Below are positions 1 through 11,799 of a DNA stretch of 64,000 bases, in pieces. Made by a program: the position numbers and the translations under genes. Position 1 is the stretch's first letter; the number at the start of each line of letters is the position of its first letter. The stretch is from the NCBI GenBank assembly GCA_023376005.1, contig CM042152.1:71390571-71454570 (forward strand), read 5' to 3'. This DNA is from Doryteuthis pealeii. Its lineage: Eukaryota > Mollusca > Cephalopoda > Myopsida > Loliginidae. The notes under the pieces were generated by a model that saw nothing but the letters and a program-made list of their open reading frames with translations, did not search any database and had not been told where the DNA came from.

Positions 1-739
1 GAAATATGGAGTCACCTCTACTGCCATTACTCCTAGGTCCACTTTGACCTGGAGTGATAGTAGCTGCAAGGGCTCCATATATAAGGTCAAATAGATATGT
101 TTGAAAATGATTAGTATTGGATAGTAATACTTGAAACCACATTACTGTTTCTGAAATTTCTGAAGGCATATCAACCCTTGTGGGTTATTTAATGCCAAAT
201 CTTTTTATAATATAATGCCTTGACCGGTGGTGAACCCAGCGGATAAAGTTGACAGATAAACCTGATTGGTTAGTTTGTTAGATTTTATGACATATCAACT
301 CTTTTTGGATTATTTTATCCTGAAGATATTTGGTTTTATTCATTCTTGATGGATATTCAAATTTTTTAAAACTTAATTTTTATTTTAAAACAATTTTTAA
401 ATTCATTTTTTTTTCTATTTAACCCATAGATGGACCCTAACAGGTACTACCACTCTATGTCAGGGTGGACCTGGGAGTGATGATAATGAAGGGGTACTCC
501 ACACTCCCCAGAGCTCCAGAATTGGAACTTGACCACTAGAATCAGTTTAACGTCATTCTTAGAACCCATATAACTATGTGCAAACAAATGATTATTATTA
601 TTAAATAGGAATAGTTACCTGAAACCATATGATTGTGTATAAATTATTAGTATAAAATAAAAAATACTTGACATCATATAAATATATGCAAACAAATGAT
701 TATAGACAAATTTAATAAAATGCAATTTTAGAAAATGCA

Positions 740-900
740 ATACGATATTGAAAATATACTAGGATCAGCTGAAAAGTTCTTAAGCTGACTAAGATACTCT
801 CATAGAAAGTGACCAAATGGGGATTATTTTTCAACATAGCCTCCCTTGCAGTCCACACAATTTTGCTATAGGTGTTGCAGTGCTTGGATTTCATTGATCA
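740..900 (-). pseudogene. Possible transposase C-terminal fragment
   Basis: A 60-codon - strand frame includes IVWTAREAMLKNNPHLVTFY and ends near LVSLRTFQLILV. The bases GGATCAGCTGAAAAGTTCTT next to it look like a mariner-type terminus. One end only; no partner TIR was found. Confidence 0.3.
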
Positions 901-1306
901 AAAAAGTCATCAACACCAGATATGACATCATATGAACTTTCAAGCCCGCCCTCATTGTTATGACTACAATCAAATATTTACAAATTAATCAAATTTTGGC
1001 ATTGAATAACCCATAAAGAGTTGATATTTGAGTTAAACAAATAAACCAAGCCAAACTTTCTGAATAGTATTTGATAGAAATCAATTTTTAAATTATCTTT
1101 TAAATTGGTGATGGGGAGTATGATGTTGAAAGACAGGAAACTCACTGACAATACCCCCTAGCACCCTAAGTAGCAGCATATGTTCAGAAATTTAGCTCTG
1201 CTCATTTAAACCTGTAGAGGTAACTGATTTTATTAAACTCTGTACAATAAAGAAAAAGTTCTTAAGTTTTGTAATAAAAATTTTCCTTTATTTTTTTAAC
1301 CTTCAG

Positions 1307-1452
1307 GTTTTCTTGCTGGATAGTCAAATTCAACCAAAGGGACCCCACATGACGGCCAATCGTTTCAGTGCTGAAGCTGATAAATCATATGTGTTTTTGC
1401 TCTACCCACCAAATCATGAAAATAACCTTAATCCTGATAGTCTACTTACTAG
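1307..1452 (+). CDS. ARFGEF3: BIG-family Arf-GEF (ARFGEF3/BIG3-like), internal coding exon (first in window)
   Basis: This exon has an acceptor (cttcag, ending 1306) after a T-rich tract and a consensus donor GTAAGT at 1453. It reads in one open frame beginning VFLLDSQIQPKG and ending in a split codon (AG, phase 2) that is completed by the next exon. BIG proteins are large Sec7-domain guanine-nucleotide exchange factors for Arf GTPases at Golgi and secretory membranes. This exon lies in the helical C-terminal part, far downstream of Sec7, and the gene starts before the window. Assignment to BIG3 rather than BIG1/2 rests on the following exons, which keep the BIG C-terminal layout but not BIG1/2-specific wording. 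The family call is firm; the orthologue is likely. Confidence 0.75.
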
Positions 1453-2123
1453 GTAAGTTTTATTTTTTCCCCTCATCACAGAAATCCAAACAAGCTCTAA
1501 CACATGCTAATGCAGTGAAGTATCCTAAAAAATATGCTGGGGTATGAAAATAACATTATTAGGATTTTGTAGCACCATTTGGACTCTAATGAAACACTTA
1601 GAGAAAAAGCTGGTGCAAACTACTGTTACATAATTCATGGGTAGCTTATGAATTATGTAAGAAATGTAGTTAAATTTTTTAATTGAAGTTTGTTGAAAAT
1701 TCAAAATTGGAGGGAGTTAAGTGGAAAGTTACTGTTAACATTATTGACAGGTAAAAACCTCTTCTTGACACCTCCTCTCCCCGCGAAATAAAAGGTGGCA
1801 GAACAGAAACAAATTTAGTTAAGAGTTGCCAGCTATAAGTCAAAAGGAGCATACTCCAAGATGCTGACTTCTCATCCACGCGGTTAGAAACCCTTTTGGG
1901 CTGGGGTTTTGTAATAAAGAATAAAAAAAGAACAAAGTCTCACTTTTTATTAACAAAGAAATGAGCAGATACCCAGCCTAACAGAAGAATCCATCAAAGG
2001 AAGGATCAGGCCAGAAAAAAGAAGATGGTGACCGAAGAACAACTAGACAAGTAAGAACCCATCTTGTCCTCTCACCTCTCTCCTCCTCTCATATACCCGA
2101 TATGTAAAGGGGTATATAACACT

Positions 2124-2435
2124 ACTCAAGGATGTTGTGTGCTGTCTTGAACAAATCCTGGAAGCAGCACCCCACACAAAAAGCAGCTGTAAAGCCACTA
2201 GCTTCCTATCACACAAAGCATCCAAGCAAGGACGAACTCATAAGTGATGTTCTCTTTTGGACACTTACACATGGAGACACCCGTGTAGGTCAACCAACAA
2301 AAACCTACATCAATCAACTCTGTGTGGATTCTGGTTTCTGTGCAGAAGACCTGCCAGGAGTGACAACTGGTAGGAACGTGTGGTGAGAGTCATGAGAATC
2401 TGTGCTGTCAGCGCAACCTGATGATGATAACGATA
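2124..2435 (+). mobile_element. LINE C-terminal tail, copy 1
   Basis: Encodes LNKSWKQHPTQKA, KDELISDVLFWTLTHGDTRV and GQPTKTYINQLCVDSG-FCAEDLPG in one frame, ending at TGA (2384-2386). The same ending occurs at 57800-58135 and 34622-34980. A (GAT)n-like end follows. It is the C terminus of an endonuclease/reverse-transcriptase LINE protein, not a host gene. Confidence 0.65.
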
Positions 2436-3969
2436 TAATCTGATGATAGAGAAATAATACAGAATTCTTTTTTATCTCATTAGTAGAAATAATAACTGGC
2501 ATTTGATTAAAAAAAAGATGCTATTCAAATTTTTTTAAATAAAAGAAAATAGCAGTAAAAATTAATAATAATAGTTGACAATGCCTTATTCAAAAAATTG
2601 AATTGAATTGAATAGCCTGAAAAAACTGATGGAGATGGGTATCGAGAGAGGGTCATGGGAATCTGTCAGCACAGATATATTTTAAAACGTCAATAAAAAA
2701 TTGAAAATTAACTTTGTTTTCTTTTATGTTTAATATAAAGAACAATTCCAAGTTTATGTGTTATAAAAAAGAAAAAACAAATTTCTCTTACATAAAACCT
2801 AAATTTTTGCATTTAAAAGTAAATTCCCATAAATTCTTAATCTTTGTTGACATAGTTATCGCATCTTGACGTGTGCACTATTTCTTTGTATGGAGGACGT
2901 ACGTATAATAATTTATTTTCTGAAGCAAAAACAAATTACTAACTTAGCATTTCCTTGATGTCTCACGATTTAACTTATGTACCTCAACAACCCAGCGCTG
3001 CAACAAAAACAACAACAACAACAACTACAATAGTTTTCCTCAAAAACCAAAGCGGATATTATTTCCGTTAGATCCATCCATTAATAAGGATAACGACAAT
3101 TTGTAATTTAAACATTATTTTCAAAATTTAAAAAAATAAAAACTGAAATGTGTTATGTCATTATTTTTAGATAGATATTTTTTATACAATATTTTCTTTG
3201 ATTAATAAATACGATTTTGATATCTGCTAAACAAAAGTATTTATTGTACATTTTATAAATTTTTAAAAATCCCTGAAAAAAAAAAAAAACAAGTAGACAA
3301 TAGGAACTTTTAATATAAAATTCTTTAGAAAATAACCTAACAATTTAGGAAAAAAAAGAAAAAAAAGATACATATTTTTTTCTTATTTACGAGATTTAAG
3401 TTTCAATGTTTAAGATGCCCTGTTACCAAAACCGAATTAGTAGCGATTTAGATTTTTTACGTATGTTCTGTCATTAAATTCTTTCCAAAAATGTAAAAAT
3501 TATTTATATTCCCCCAAAAATTACTAAGATCGTTGTATGAGGGATCAATGCGCAAAACAAAAACTAACGAAAAAAATTATCAGCTTTTCAATTTAGTAAA
3601 CATTTATTTACAATAAAAGTTCATCTTTTATTACTTCATATACCGAAAGTTTTATTAAAATCGGATAGTTAGTTTATTTTATATGATTTTTAGAAGAATT
3701 TCCTGTGATCACCCTTTTTTAGAGCCAGCGAGAAAATGCACATGCCTATTTTTATATAAAAAGTATTTTTCTTCGGCGTAATAGATTTGGAAACTTAAAT
3801 GTTCATAGTAACTTGTTAACATAGCGTATATGAAACTCAAATTTTAGCTCAATACAAAGAAAAAAATCGACCGAGTGACAGCTTGTAACTTGGTGCACTC
3901 GGAAGTCATGGTACCATTGTACATTGTTCTTTTTTTTATTTTATTTATTTAATTTTTTTTTTTATGAAT

Positions 3970-4290
3970 CAGTTTTCTTCCTTTTAATGTGAAAGACATA
4001 ATTTAAGGTTGAACACACACGTAAATATCAGTTATGATATAGAACGTTGTAGAACCTTCTAGAAGTTATGAAAAAGAACACTACAACATTCTATTTCATA
4101 AATTTAAATGGCCTAAAAAATAGACGCTGTTATATCATGAAACCGATTTTTTCCTTTTAATGTTAAAGGCATAACTTGAAGTTAAACGCAGCTAAATATA
4201 GGTTACGATATAGAACGATGTGGAATCTTCTAGAAGATATGAAAAGGAATACTATAACATTCCTTTTCGTAAATCGCAAAATTTAATTTG
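3970..4290 (+). repeat. Tandem duplication, period about 173 bp
   Basis: CCTTTTAATGTGAAAGACAT...GATATAGAACGTTGTAG...CTTCTAGAAG at 3980-4060 recurs as CCTTTTAATGTTAAAGGCAT...GATATAGAACGATGTGG...CTTCTAGAAG at 4153-4235. Diverged, intronic. Confidence 0.75.
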
Positions 4291-4703
4291 ATTTAGTTTC
4301 AACCGAGCTATTATAGAAAAGATATTGAAAAATGAATTATAAACAAAGGCCAAACACTTTCCAAACAAAAAAAGGAGTTCTCTCCCTTTGGCACAAATGG
4401 CCAATAAGATGCCTATTCTCAAAATTTCTTTTATTCACTGACCAAATTGAAATAATATCTGAAATTAATGTATATTATAAGTTTGTTTTCTTAAACTCCT
4501 TAGTTTAACCCTTTCCTAACTGTCATTGTTTTTATGTTGATAGATTTAAAAAATAATAAATTCCTTTTAAAAAGTTTTTTTAACCCTCTCTCCAACGAAA
4601 ATAGGATGTGGTTTTTATTGAACCTTGATCTTTGATAGTCTCCACCAATTTTCCTTTATAAAAGGACATGCACACATTGTACAAACATACATACAGAATC
4701 TTT

Positions 4704-4752
<49 letters not shown>

Positions 4753-5070
4753 AGGCTAGTGGTTAGAGTCGTGGGAAATGGACTCATCGATTCGGGTTCA
4801 ATTCCTAAACGAAGCTAGGTTAAATAGTAGGGCAGACTGGGCCGTTCAGCCTTGGGTAGGTAACCAGTCTAGGAGAGGGATAACTCTGAATTCAAAATTC
4901 CTGAGGTCAGTCGTTGATTGGGTTTGTGGCAACCCTTGATCCACCAATTCTTTCCTATCGACTGTGCCAAAAAGTGTGGATGGTCCAACACAAGCCTTCA
5001 CCACTATAAACAAATCACTGTGTGGGTGTTCATTGTGTGTGTGAACCCTCATGCGTCGAAAATCGACGAG
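4753..5070 (+). mobile_element. tRNA-derived SINE
   Basis: Head with GTGGTTAGAGTCGTGGGAAA and box B-like GGTTCAATTCC, then GGTAGGTAACCAGTCTAGGA and a diverged 3' end. It is bracketed by (TA)n tracts at about 4710-4750 and 5080-5103. Confidence 0.7.
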
Positions 5071-5864
5071 AGAGTCCATAATATATATATATATATATAT
5101 ATAATGATTGAAAAATCTGTACATTGTGCATCAAAAATAAGGAAGTTTTCATTGTACCAAATTTAAGATCAGCATTACAGAATGAATAAATCTATCATTT
5201 GTAGAAATATTTTTAATATTGTACATTCATGTTTGATTTCTTTTTGTTTCTTTGTATTTCATTTCCTGTGACAACTGAAATTTAAAATTATTATATTTTG
5301 AAAACTTAAGATATCTTTTCCAAATATTTCAAACTCCCAAATCATACTTTATTTGCAATTTATCATCTTTATTCAAAAAATATATATAAACAGGTGTATT
5401 AATATCTATGAGGATTAATGTAAATTATGGGATATAGGTGGTTTTGGGTGTTTTAAGGTTAAATGTAGGTATCTGAATATTCTTGGTGCGTGTTAATATT
5501 GGGTTAGCTTTTAATCCCATCAATTTCTGTTAGTCGCTCTGAAAAGAAGACATTCAAAAAATGAGAAAGGAAAGAGACAAAGGCAAGAGGTAGTTTTGTG
5601 ACTTAGGCTTTATTGAACGGGGAATAGTCGGCCGTAGCAAGGGGATATCCCCTGGCCAGGATATGACTACACTCAGTCTCGGCCTAAATTCTAATGACTG
5701 AGGTATTCTTTTGGGGGGTAGGGAGTCAGTCCTTTTGTCGGACATGGGCAAAGGGTTCTTCCGGTCAAGGTCCCATGGGAGTTTGTTGTTTTTTTTTGTT
5801 TTTGTTTTTTAATCCCCCACATATCTAAATATTCTGATAAGTATCCTAACTTTTTTTTATTCAG

Positions 5865-6025
5865 AGTTCCATTCAGAAATTTAGTTGTAGGACTTTTGTC
5901 CCACCAACTTTTGCTGCAAACTATGGGCTGCGTCTTGTTGCAAAATTCGAGTGTTCCAGAGACAGCAGACAACTGCAACAACTCAAATACCGATAACCAA
6001 GAAGATACACCAAGCCAGCTACCTG
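5865..6025 (+). CDS. ARFGEF3: ARFGEF3-like, coding exon 2 of window
   Basis: The acceptor attcag ends at 5864 and the donor GTAAGT starts at 6026. The first base completes the split Arg codon of the previous exon, giving ...LLTR-VPFRNLVVGLL, then a hydrophobic helix (HQLLLQTMGCVLLQ) and an Asn/Asp/Ser-rich linker that ends in phase 1. The helix plus linker matches the position where BIG1/2 have their CVVQLELIQTID helix followed by an acidic linker, just before the helix beginning LLDCL. An ORF on the opposite strand here is a shadow. Confidence 0.8.
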
Positions 6026-6090
6026 GTAAGTATATTGAAATTTTCATATTAAATTAGAAATCATTTTATGACTTGAAGTAGGAGATATTT

Positions 6091-6144
6091 TCAGTAACTT
6101 GTGGTGTCTTGATAACTGTTTATGTTTCTCATTGTAGGGATGAA
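6091..6144 (+). repeat. Duplicate of the exon 3 acceptor region
   Basis: TCAGTAACTTGTGGTGTCTT GATAACTGTTTATG and the following C/T tract plus (t/c)AGGGATG nearly repeat 8212-8263, which ends in the real acceptor of exon 3. After GGATG this copy continues not with exon 3 but with sequence related to 9575 onward. Confidence 0.8.
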
Positions 6145-6269
6145 GGATAGGATAGATTTATGCCACTATCTAAATTTATAAGCATGTTCACCGTTACACT
6201 GTATATTTAAACACTTACATCTATGATTTTTTTATCAGTTACCATTAAAAATTGCTATATCTGACTATT

Positions 6270-6880
6270 TAATAATGAATAATAATAATAATGAAATTGT
6301 GTACAGTGCTCAGGTGCACAACTCATCAAAGGTGGATGTATAGTACATAGAATAATGTACAAATCTCAGGAAAATGAACAGTGTATGAATCATGATATAT
6401 ATGTGTGTGTGAATGTATATGGAGGAGAGGATATCGGATATAGTGTTGGAAAATTACAGGAAATGTGGAAGTTTTGAAGGATGCAGTGTCTTGGCAGTTA
6501 ACAATTGATGCAGGTAATTTGTCCCATGCTTCAGCAACTCTGAGCATGAAAAAATGTTTCTGAAAGTCATGGGAGTTGTGCTGTTTTCTGACTTTGTAGG
6601 CATGCCTACATGTATTAGACACATGGAAATCAAAAAGGTGCTCAGGGTTGCTGTTAGCAAGATGGTTAAAAGTTTTGTGGGTGCCAGTTTTTGATTAAGC
6701 TTTTCAATGGAATTTTGTGGGTGTTTACTTTGTCAGTTGCCAGACATCTGAGCTTCAGTGTATCCATGCCCAGGGCAGGCAAGGTGTTTAGGGTATGGTA
6801 GATGCCTGATAAAAGGTATTCATTTGGTTGCATGTCTCTGAATAGTTTCCTGGAGACCCATCTCTAATGGGCAAGATTAA
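6270..6880 (-). mobile_element. LINE reverse-transcriptase C-terminal fragment (Jockey/CR1 style)
   Basis: The - strand pieces read TDKVNTHKIPLKSLIKNWHP, SNPEHLFDFHVSNTCRH, AYKVRKQHNSHDFQKHFF and AEAWDKLPASIVNCQDTASF. This follows the order of the non-LTR retrotransposon C terminus (basic loop, F-F-x-R-V, W-x-x-L-P). It is broken by frame changes. The 3' end on the left has an ATT-rich tail at about 6272-6294. A related 3' end fragment is at 13358-13440. Confidence 0.65.
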
Positions 6881-7060
6881 CCACTTTGGCCATTAGAGAT
6901 GGGTAAGATGTTTAATAATTTTGTAGGTGTTTACCAGTCAGTTACTTCAGAACTTCAATGTATGCTTTATTTGGTAAATAAAATTAAATTCATTAAATCA
7001 AGAAAAATGGTGTTAATGTGCATTCTTGTTATTGTCAAATTATTTTATGAGTTAATACCA

Positions 7061-7134
7061 TGTTTCCCCAAAATAAGACAGGGCTTATATTATTTTCACT
7101 CCAAAATATAACTCTAGGTCTTATTTTGGGGACA
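7061..7134. mobile_element. Short palindromic MITE
   Basis: The ends are inverted (TTTCCCCAAAATAAGAC against GTCTTATTTTGGGGAC). A longer relative is at 51309-51552. Confidence 0.7.
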
Positions 7135-7531
7135 TGTCTTGTTATTCATATATCGAAAAACGACATTACGAAGTAGAAAATTACGAAATTTCTAATAAAC
7201 AGAATTTACGAGAAATGATCTACATTTACTTACGATTAACATGTTTTTTTTTTTATTCAAAAATTCATTAACGACAATTTATTAAAAAATAATCATTATA
7301 GATATAATAGAATTTGTCTATGTGTGGAAGTAGTTACAACTTTTCTTTAGCATCTAGATAAATAGCACAAGCAAATGCATGTCATCTTAATCTAATCGAA
7401 GATGTGTATTGGTGTTGCATGATGTGATTGAAGAAGCTTATTTTTTTTTGTCTGTCTGCCACTCTCAACTAGGCCTTTTTTGTAAGGAGAGTGTTTATGT
7501 TAAGATCATCCATATGTTGATATGTTAAGTG

Positions 7532-7898
7532 GTGATTTTCAGATGCTGTCGTCCCAACCTCCTGCCCTAAAATACGCTAGATGGCACCTGCTGAAAAGTG
7601 AACCATGCTAGTTATGAACCATGTAGCTGTTTGAAGGCATTTTTATCAACAAGTTAATGCGATAAGAAAGCGATATTTTACAGCCTCCCCCCCCCCTCAT
7701 GTTTTAAAAAATATTTACAATTATTTGTTGTGTCAATAAAAAACTAAATAAATATCGCTTTCTTATTGCATTAACTTGTCGATAAACTCCTTCAAATTGC
7801 TGCATGGTTCATAACTACAGCCGGTTCACTTTTTCAACAGACACCGCCTAGTGTATTTTAGGGCAGGGAGCCGGGACGACAGCATCCGAAAATCACCT
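7532..7898. mobile_element. Foldback MITE
   Basis: Inverted arms of about 140 bp: GGTGATTTTCAGATGCTGTC at the left pairs with GACAGCATCCGAAAATCACC at the right, and further in the arms GATAAGAAAGCGATATTT pairs with AAATATCGCTTTCTTAT. The central spacer carries a C-run near 7686. No ORF. Confidence 0.85.
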
Positions 7899-8258
7899 GT
7901 TAATCTTAGTAAATACAAGAAACATGCATTTATTTTTTTAAAGTTTAAAACTCTTAACATCCTGTTGAGAATTTTCTAAGTCCAGAGCCCCATTCCTATA
8001 AGGATCTATCAAAAATGGCAAACATTTCCTTTTCATTTAAAGTTACCTGTTATTTACCTTAAAAATAAAAACTTCTAAATATGTTTAATATTATATTTAA
8101 ACAAAGGCTATCGTTTGGGGTGGATTAGGAAAATGAATATGACTACTGGCCGGGTGGAATGAGGTGCTATAGGATGTTAAGAGTTTAAAATGTAAAAAGC
8201 AGTAAAAATCCTCAGTAACTTGTGATGTCTTGATAACTGTTTATGTTCTTCATTGCAG

Positions 8259-8859
8259 GGATGCTCCCCCTTGTCCACGAGAAACATTGCCAAAATTTTG
8301 GACTGTTTGTACGTATCTTACCAGATTGCTTGTGATTTTGATTCCCGTCCCGGTCTCAAGTTTCTCATCCAAAAGTGGCCCAGACAAGTGTTGCTGCGAA
8401 TCTCTACAAACAGGCTGGTGCAAGCATGGTATTTTACATCCATACTCTTATTGAAATTTCCTCCAACATCAACACTCCAAACTGGAAGGCATCGCAAGTC
8501 ACTGAAACAGGTGTCCACTTCATCCCTGAATGATCGACAGACGTGCATTCAACACGCCAGTACAATGATGTCGAGCATAACTGACAATGTGGATATTTTC
8601 TTGTTTCTCCTGCAGAATATTTGTGATGAACTGTGCCAGACATATGTGGATATGACATTGGATGAAGAAACAACCACATGTGTTGATCGTCTCTCAGAGC
8701 AACCTCTTGTCTTTTTGATAGCTCAAGCTGATGATCTTTGTGATATTACTGGCTCTAATACAACAGAAGGAAAGTTGTCATCATCATCATCATCATCCCA
8801 TGAAAATAATAATACTTATCCAGTTAATACTGCTCCTGTTAATTTACAACCTGTTGAAG
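8259..8859 (+). CDS. ARFGEF3: ARFGEF3-like, large coding exon 3 with three apparent frameshifts
   Basis: The exon runs from acceptor attgcag (8258) to donor GTAATA (8860), and its ends are in phase with neighbours only after correction. The incoming phase-1 G gives G-MLP. An extra C in the C5 run near 8265-8269 then moves the frame to LSTRNIAKILDCL...FDSRPGLKFLIQK. At 8375 the coding signal shifts by one base into VAQTSVAANLYKQAGASM... and ...HFIPE, which meets TGA at 8531. Skipping T8531 returns to the first frame (DRQTCIQHASTMMSSI and onward to a Ser-rich stretch). All three segments read as BIG C-terminal helical repeats, and none alone is complete. Net length is 601 nt where 600 would keep phase. 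Consensus errors in homopolymer-like contexts are the simplest cause; real decay is the alternative. Confidence 0.75.
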
Positions 8860-8944
8860 GTAATACAAGTTTTATTTTAACTGATAAATTGCTCTGTGTG
8901 TGTGTGTACCGGGAGGGGGGTTAAAATTTGCTGTTTTATTTACA

Positions 8945-9547
8945 CTAGCAAATATATGCACCCTCCGGGCACAAGTATTTAAGTTTTAAAGTAATAGAAT
9001 ATTATATCGAATTAGTAAGGCTAATAAAACTAAATAAGAATGCAGATAAAATGATTTGAAACACGAGATCAAAAATAGAACAACTGAAACTTGCTCTTCC
9101 ATCAATCTTGTCTTTCATTGCTAAATTTTCCTAATTGAACTATTTAGTTAAAATAGGAAGTAAAAGATAAAATCACAATTATTTCTTCTTGTTAATGAAA
9201 TTTCTTTTCAGTTTTGCTCATATTCATTAAGATAAAACCAAAACATTACAAAACAATAATCTAAGCTCACATTTATTAAAATCAAATTTTTAAGATCAAT
9301 ATGCAAATTAGGCTTCCTGTTCACACTGTAAACAGCTATTTTGTTGTATATATAAATACAATTGCATGTTATTTTTATGTAGATATGGCCAACAGTATTA
9401 ATAATGTAAAACAATTTTATTAATAATTGAGGTTTAAATAAGAATATAAAATCATTGAGAATGTGACATAAATAACAAAGAGAATTGTGACTTGTGTAGT
9501 AATATAGTTTCGGTTACAGACAAACCACAATCTCCATTATAATAAGA
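8945..9547 (-). mobile_element. Non-autonomous Helitron-like element, copy 1
   Basis: On the - strand it begins A|TCTTATTATAATGGAGATT and ends with a GC-rich hairpin (GCCCGGAGGGTGC), about ten bases, and CTAG|T. The TC 5' end, 3' subterminal hairpin, CTAG end and insertion between A and T are Helitron hallmarks. It has no coding capacity. It lies in the intron after exon 3 of the ARFGEF3-like gene. Confidence 0.8.
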
Positions 9548-9764
9548 TTTATTTTAATTGTTAGAACCTGAGTATTTGTGCCACCACTAAATTTATAAAC
9601 ATGTTCACCATTACGCTGAATATTTGAACCATTACATAATATTATCAATGCTTTTATTAGCCTTACCAAAATTGCTATATCTGACTATTTATGCTTTATT
9701 TTGGTAAATAAAATTAGATTTATTAAATTATAAAGAATGTTTTTAATGTGCATCCTCGTCATTA

Positions 9765-9960
9765 GGGGAAATGTCAGTGCTAATGTGTGCACTGTGACAT
9801 CATAGTAAGCAAGTTTGAACTCCAGCTGTACCATTAAGTTCATTTTCAGACTTGATAACATTGGAAAAGGTATGAGCCCTTTATTCCCACAGTTATGTCA
9901 CTATTGTTCTTCTACAAAGATGGCTTTGGCATTAAATAACTCCCGGATATTTATAAGCCA
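9765..9960 (+). mobile_element. SINE copy of a third family
   Basis: TGACATCATAGTAAGCAAG, TGGAAAAGGTATGAGCCCTT and ATGGCTTTGGCATTAAATAA in the same order as the copy at 60605-60840. Confidence 0.65.
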
Positions 9961-10557
9961 TTAAACAAAAAAAAACCTTGTAATTAATCTTGTATTTTTT
10001 TCTTTCAATATCATGTGACACATTTCTAACTTATGGTAATTTATAAAAGATACGCAGATGCACATGCATCTCTATAAATCAAGGTAAAGAATAATATTGA
10101 AAAAGGTTATTGTAATAATATTGCCATACCCCCACCATCAACAACCCCAGCTATGTCAGACAGGGAGAGTAAAAAGATCAATTACCAGATCTTTTGTTCA
10201 GTGGCTAGAGACAATCCCATGAGACTTGGATATTTAAGAAAAGACAATTGGTGGAGAAGGCTGCAGACAGTTAAGTCATAAATTTTGGTATTCAATGAAA
10301 CTGGCAGATGAAACTCATGAAACAGAATTTTAATGACATTAACATGCAAATAGATGATACAAATAATGAATAAAGTTTTGGTACATGGACTGCCGAAACC
10401 ACAGGATAAATATCTTTTATCATTAAGAAAAGTCAGTTATTACAAATTATAACAAGATCATAAATTATGACAAAAATTATGAATATCATAATTATAATTA
10501 TTATAATTATGATATAATACATATTATATGATATAACAATTATAACAGTCAATTATA

Positions 10558-11012
10558 ATTGCATTCCAAGTTGATTTTTTTATTATTTGAGGTTATTGTT
10601 ATTTAATCACATTAGTTATATAGTGCTCTGTCAAACTGTTTGAATTGTGCAAATATCCCCAGTGGTTCAAAAGTTATGAGAATTTAAAGCCCCGAAATTG
10701 GGAGTAAAAAAGTGGACATGATTTTGTTAAAAAAATATGTCAAATCACGGACCAATTCAAAACAAGAAATTCAGTAATTTCTTTGCCATTTGATAAAACT
10801 TGGAATTCTTATGTAAAATTATATGTTCTTCCTGATTCTGCACTCAAATTGTATGTATATCTATGCTGTAACCCATTATTTATAGAATAAGTGGTACAGA
10901 TATCAATATTTTTTAAAAGTTTACCACAAGATTATTCAACATTTTCATTTTAATACTGCATGTATACCCATATATAGTATTAATTTAAATAAATAACATC
11001 ACTTTGAACTTA
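10558..11012 (+). repeat. AT-rich interspersed repeat, copy A
   Basis: GCATTCCAAGTTGATTTTTT, CCCCAGTGGTTCAAAAGTTA, AAAGCCCCGAAATTGGGAGT and CCATTATTTATAGAATAAG recur in order at 44430-44918 and inverted at 42852-43334. Confidence 0.75.
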
Positions 11013-11131
11013 AAATACCTTTTTAAATACTGTTATGTTATATTACATACAATAAATAGAATACCTATTTACATCATTTTTTTTTTTGTGTCTGGCCAGC
11101 GTGTGATTATGTTTTGTTAACATTTAATCTA

Positions 11132-11780
11132 CTAGCAAATATATGCACCCTCCGGGTGCAAGTATTTAAGTTTAATGTAATAAAATATTGTATTAAATTA
11201 GAAAGGCTAATGAACTAAATAAGAATACAGATAAAAAGATTTGAAACAGAGGGAGTATAATAAAAGATTTGAAACAGAGGGAATATAATAAAAATGGAAC
11301 AACTGAAACTTACTCTTCCATCACTCTCGTCTTTCATTGTTATTTTTTCTAATTTAAGTATTTAGTTATAATAGGAAGTAAAGAATAAAATGACAGTTAT
11401 TTTATCTTGTTAATGGATTTCATTTAAGATTCATTGAAGAGATTTTTGCTTATATTCATTAGAATAAAACCAAAACAGTTAGAAATCAATAATACTAAGC
11501 ACATATTTATTAAATTCGATTTTTTAATATTAATATGCAAATTAACCTTCCCGTTCACACTGTAAACCGCTATTTTGTTGTATATATAAATATAATTGCA
11601 TGTTCTCAGTATGTAGACATAGTTAACAGTATTAATAATGTAAGAGAATTTTATTAATAATTGAGGTTTAGATAAAAATAAACACATGGAGAATGTGATG
11701 TCAATAACTAAATGGATAGTGACTTGAGTAGGAATATAGTTTCGGTACAAACAAAACAAAAAAATCTCCATATAATAAGA
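11132..11780 (-). mobile_element. Non-autonomous Helitron-like element, copy 2
   Basis: Same family as 8945-9547, with a perfect 3' hairpin (GCACCCGGAGGGTGC) 11 bases before CTAG. It is flanked by A and T in the expected order. A short internal duplication near 11230-11290 makes it longer. Confidence 0.8.
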
Positions 11781-11799
11781 TCATATAGATATCATAAGT

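Larger units (their letters stand above)
1453..5864 (+). other. ARFGEF3-like intron: repeats, nothing coding
   Basis: Holds a LINE tail (2124-2435), a tandem duplication (3970-4290), a tRNA-derived SINE (4753-5070) and (TA)n tracts. A GC-richer stretch of unknown nature lies at about 5585-5790. 2440-3960 is AT-rich with no feature I can name. Confidence 0.7.
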
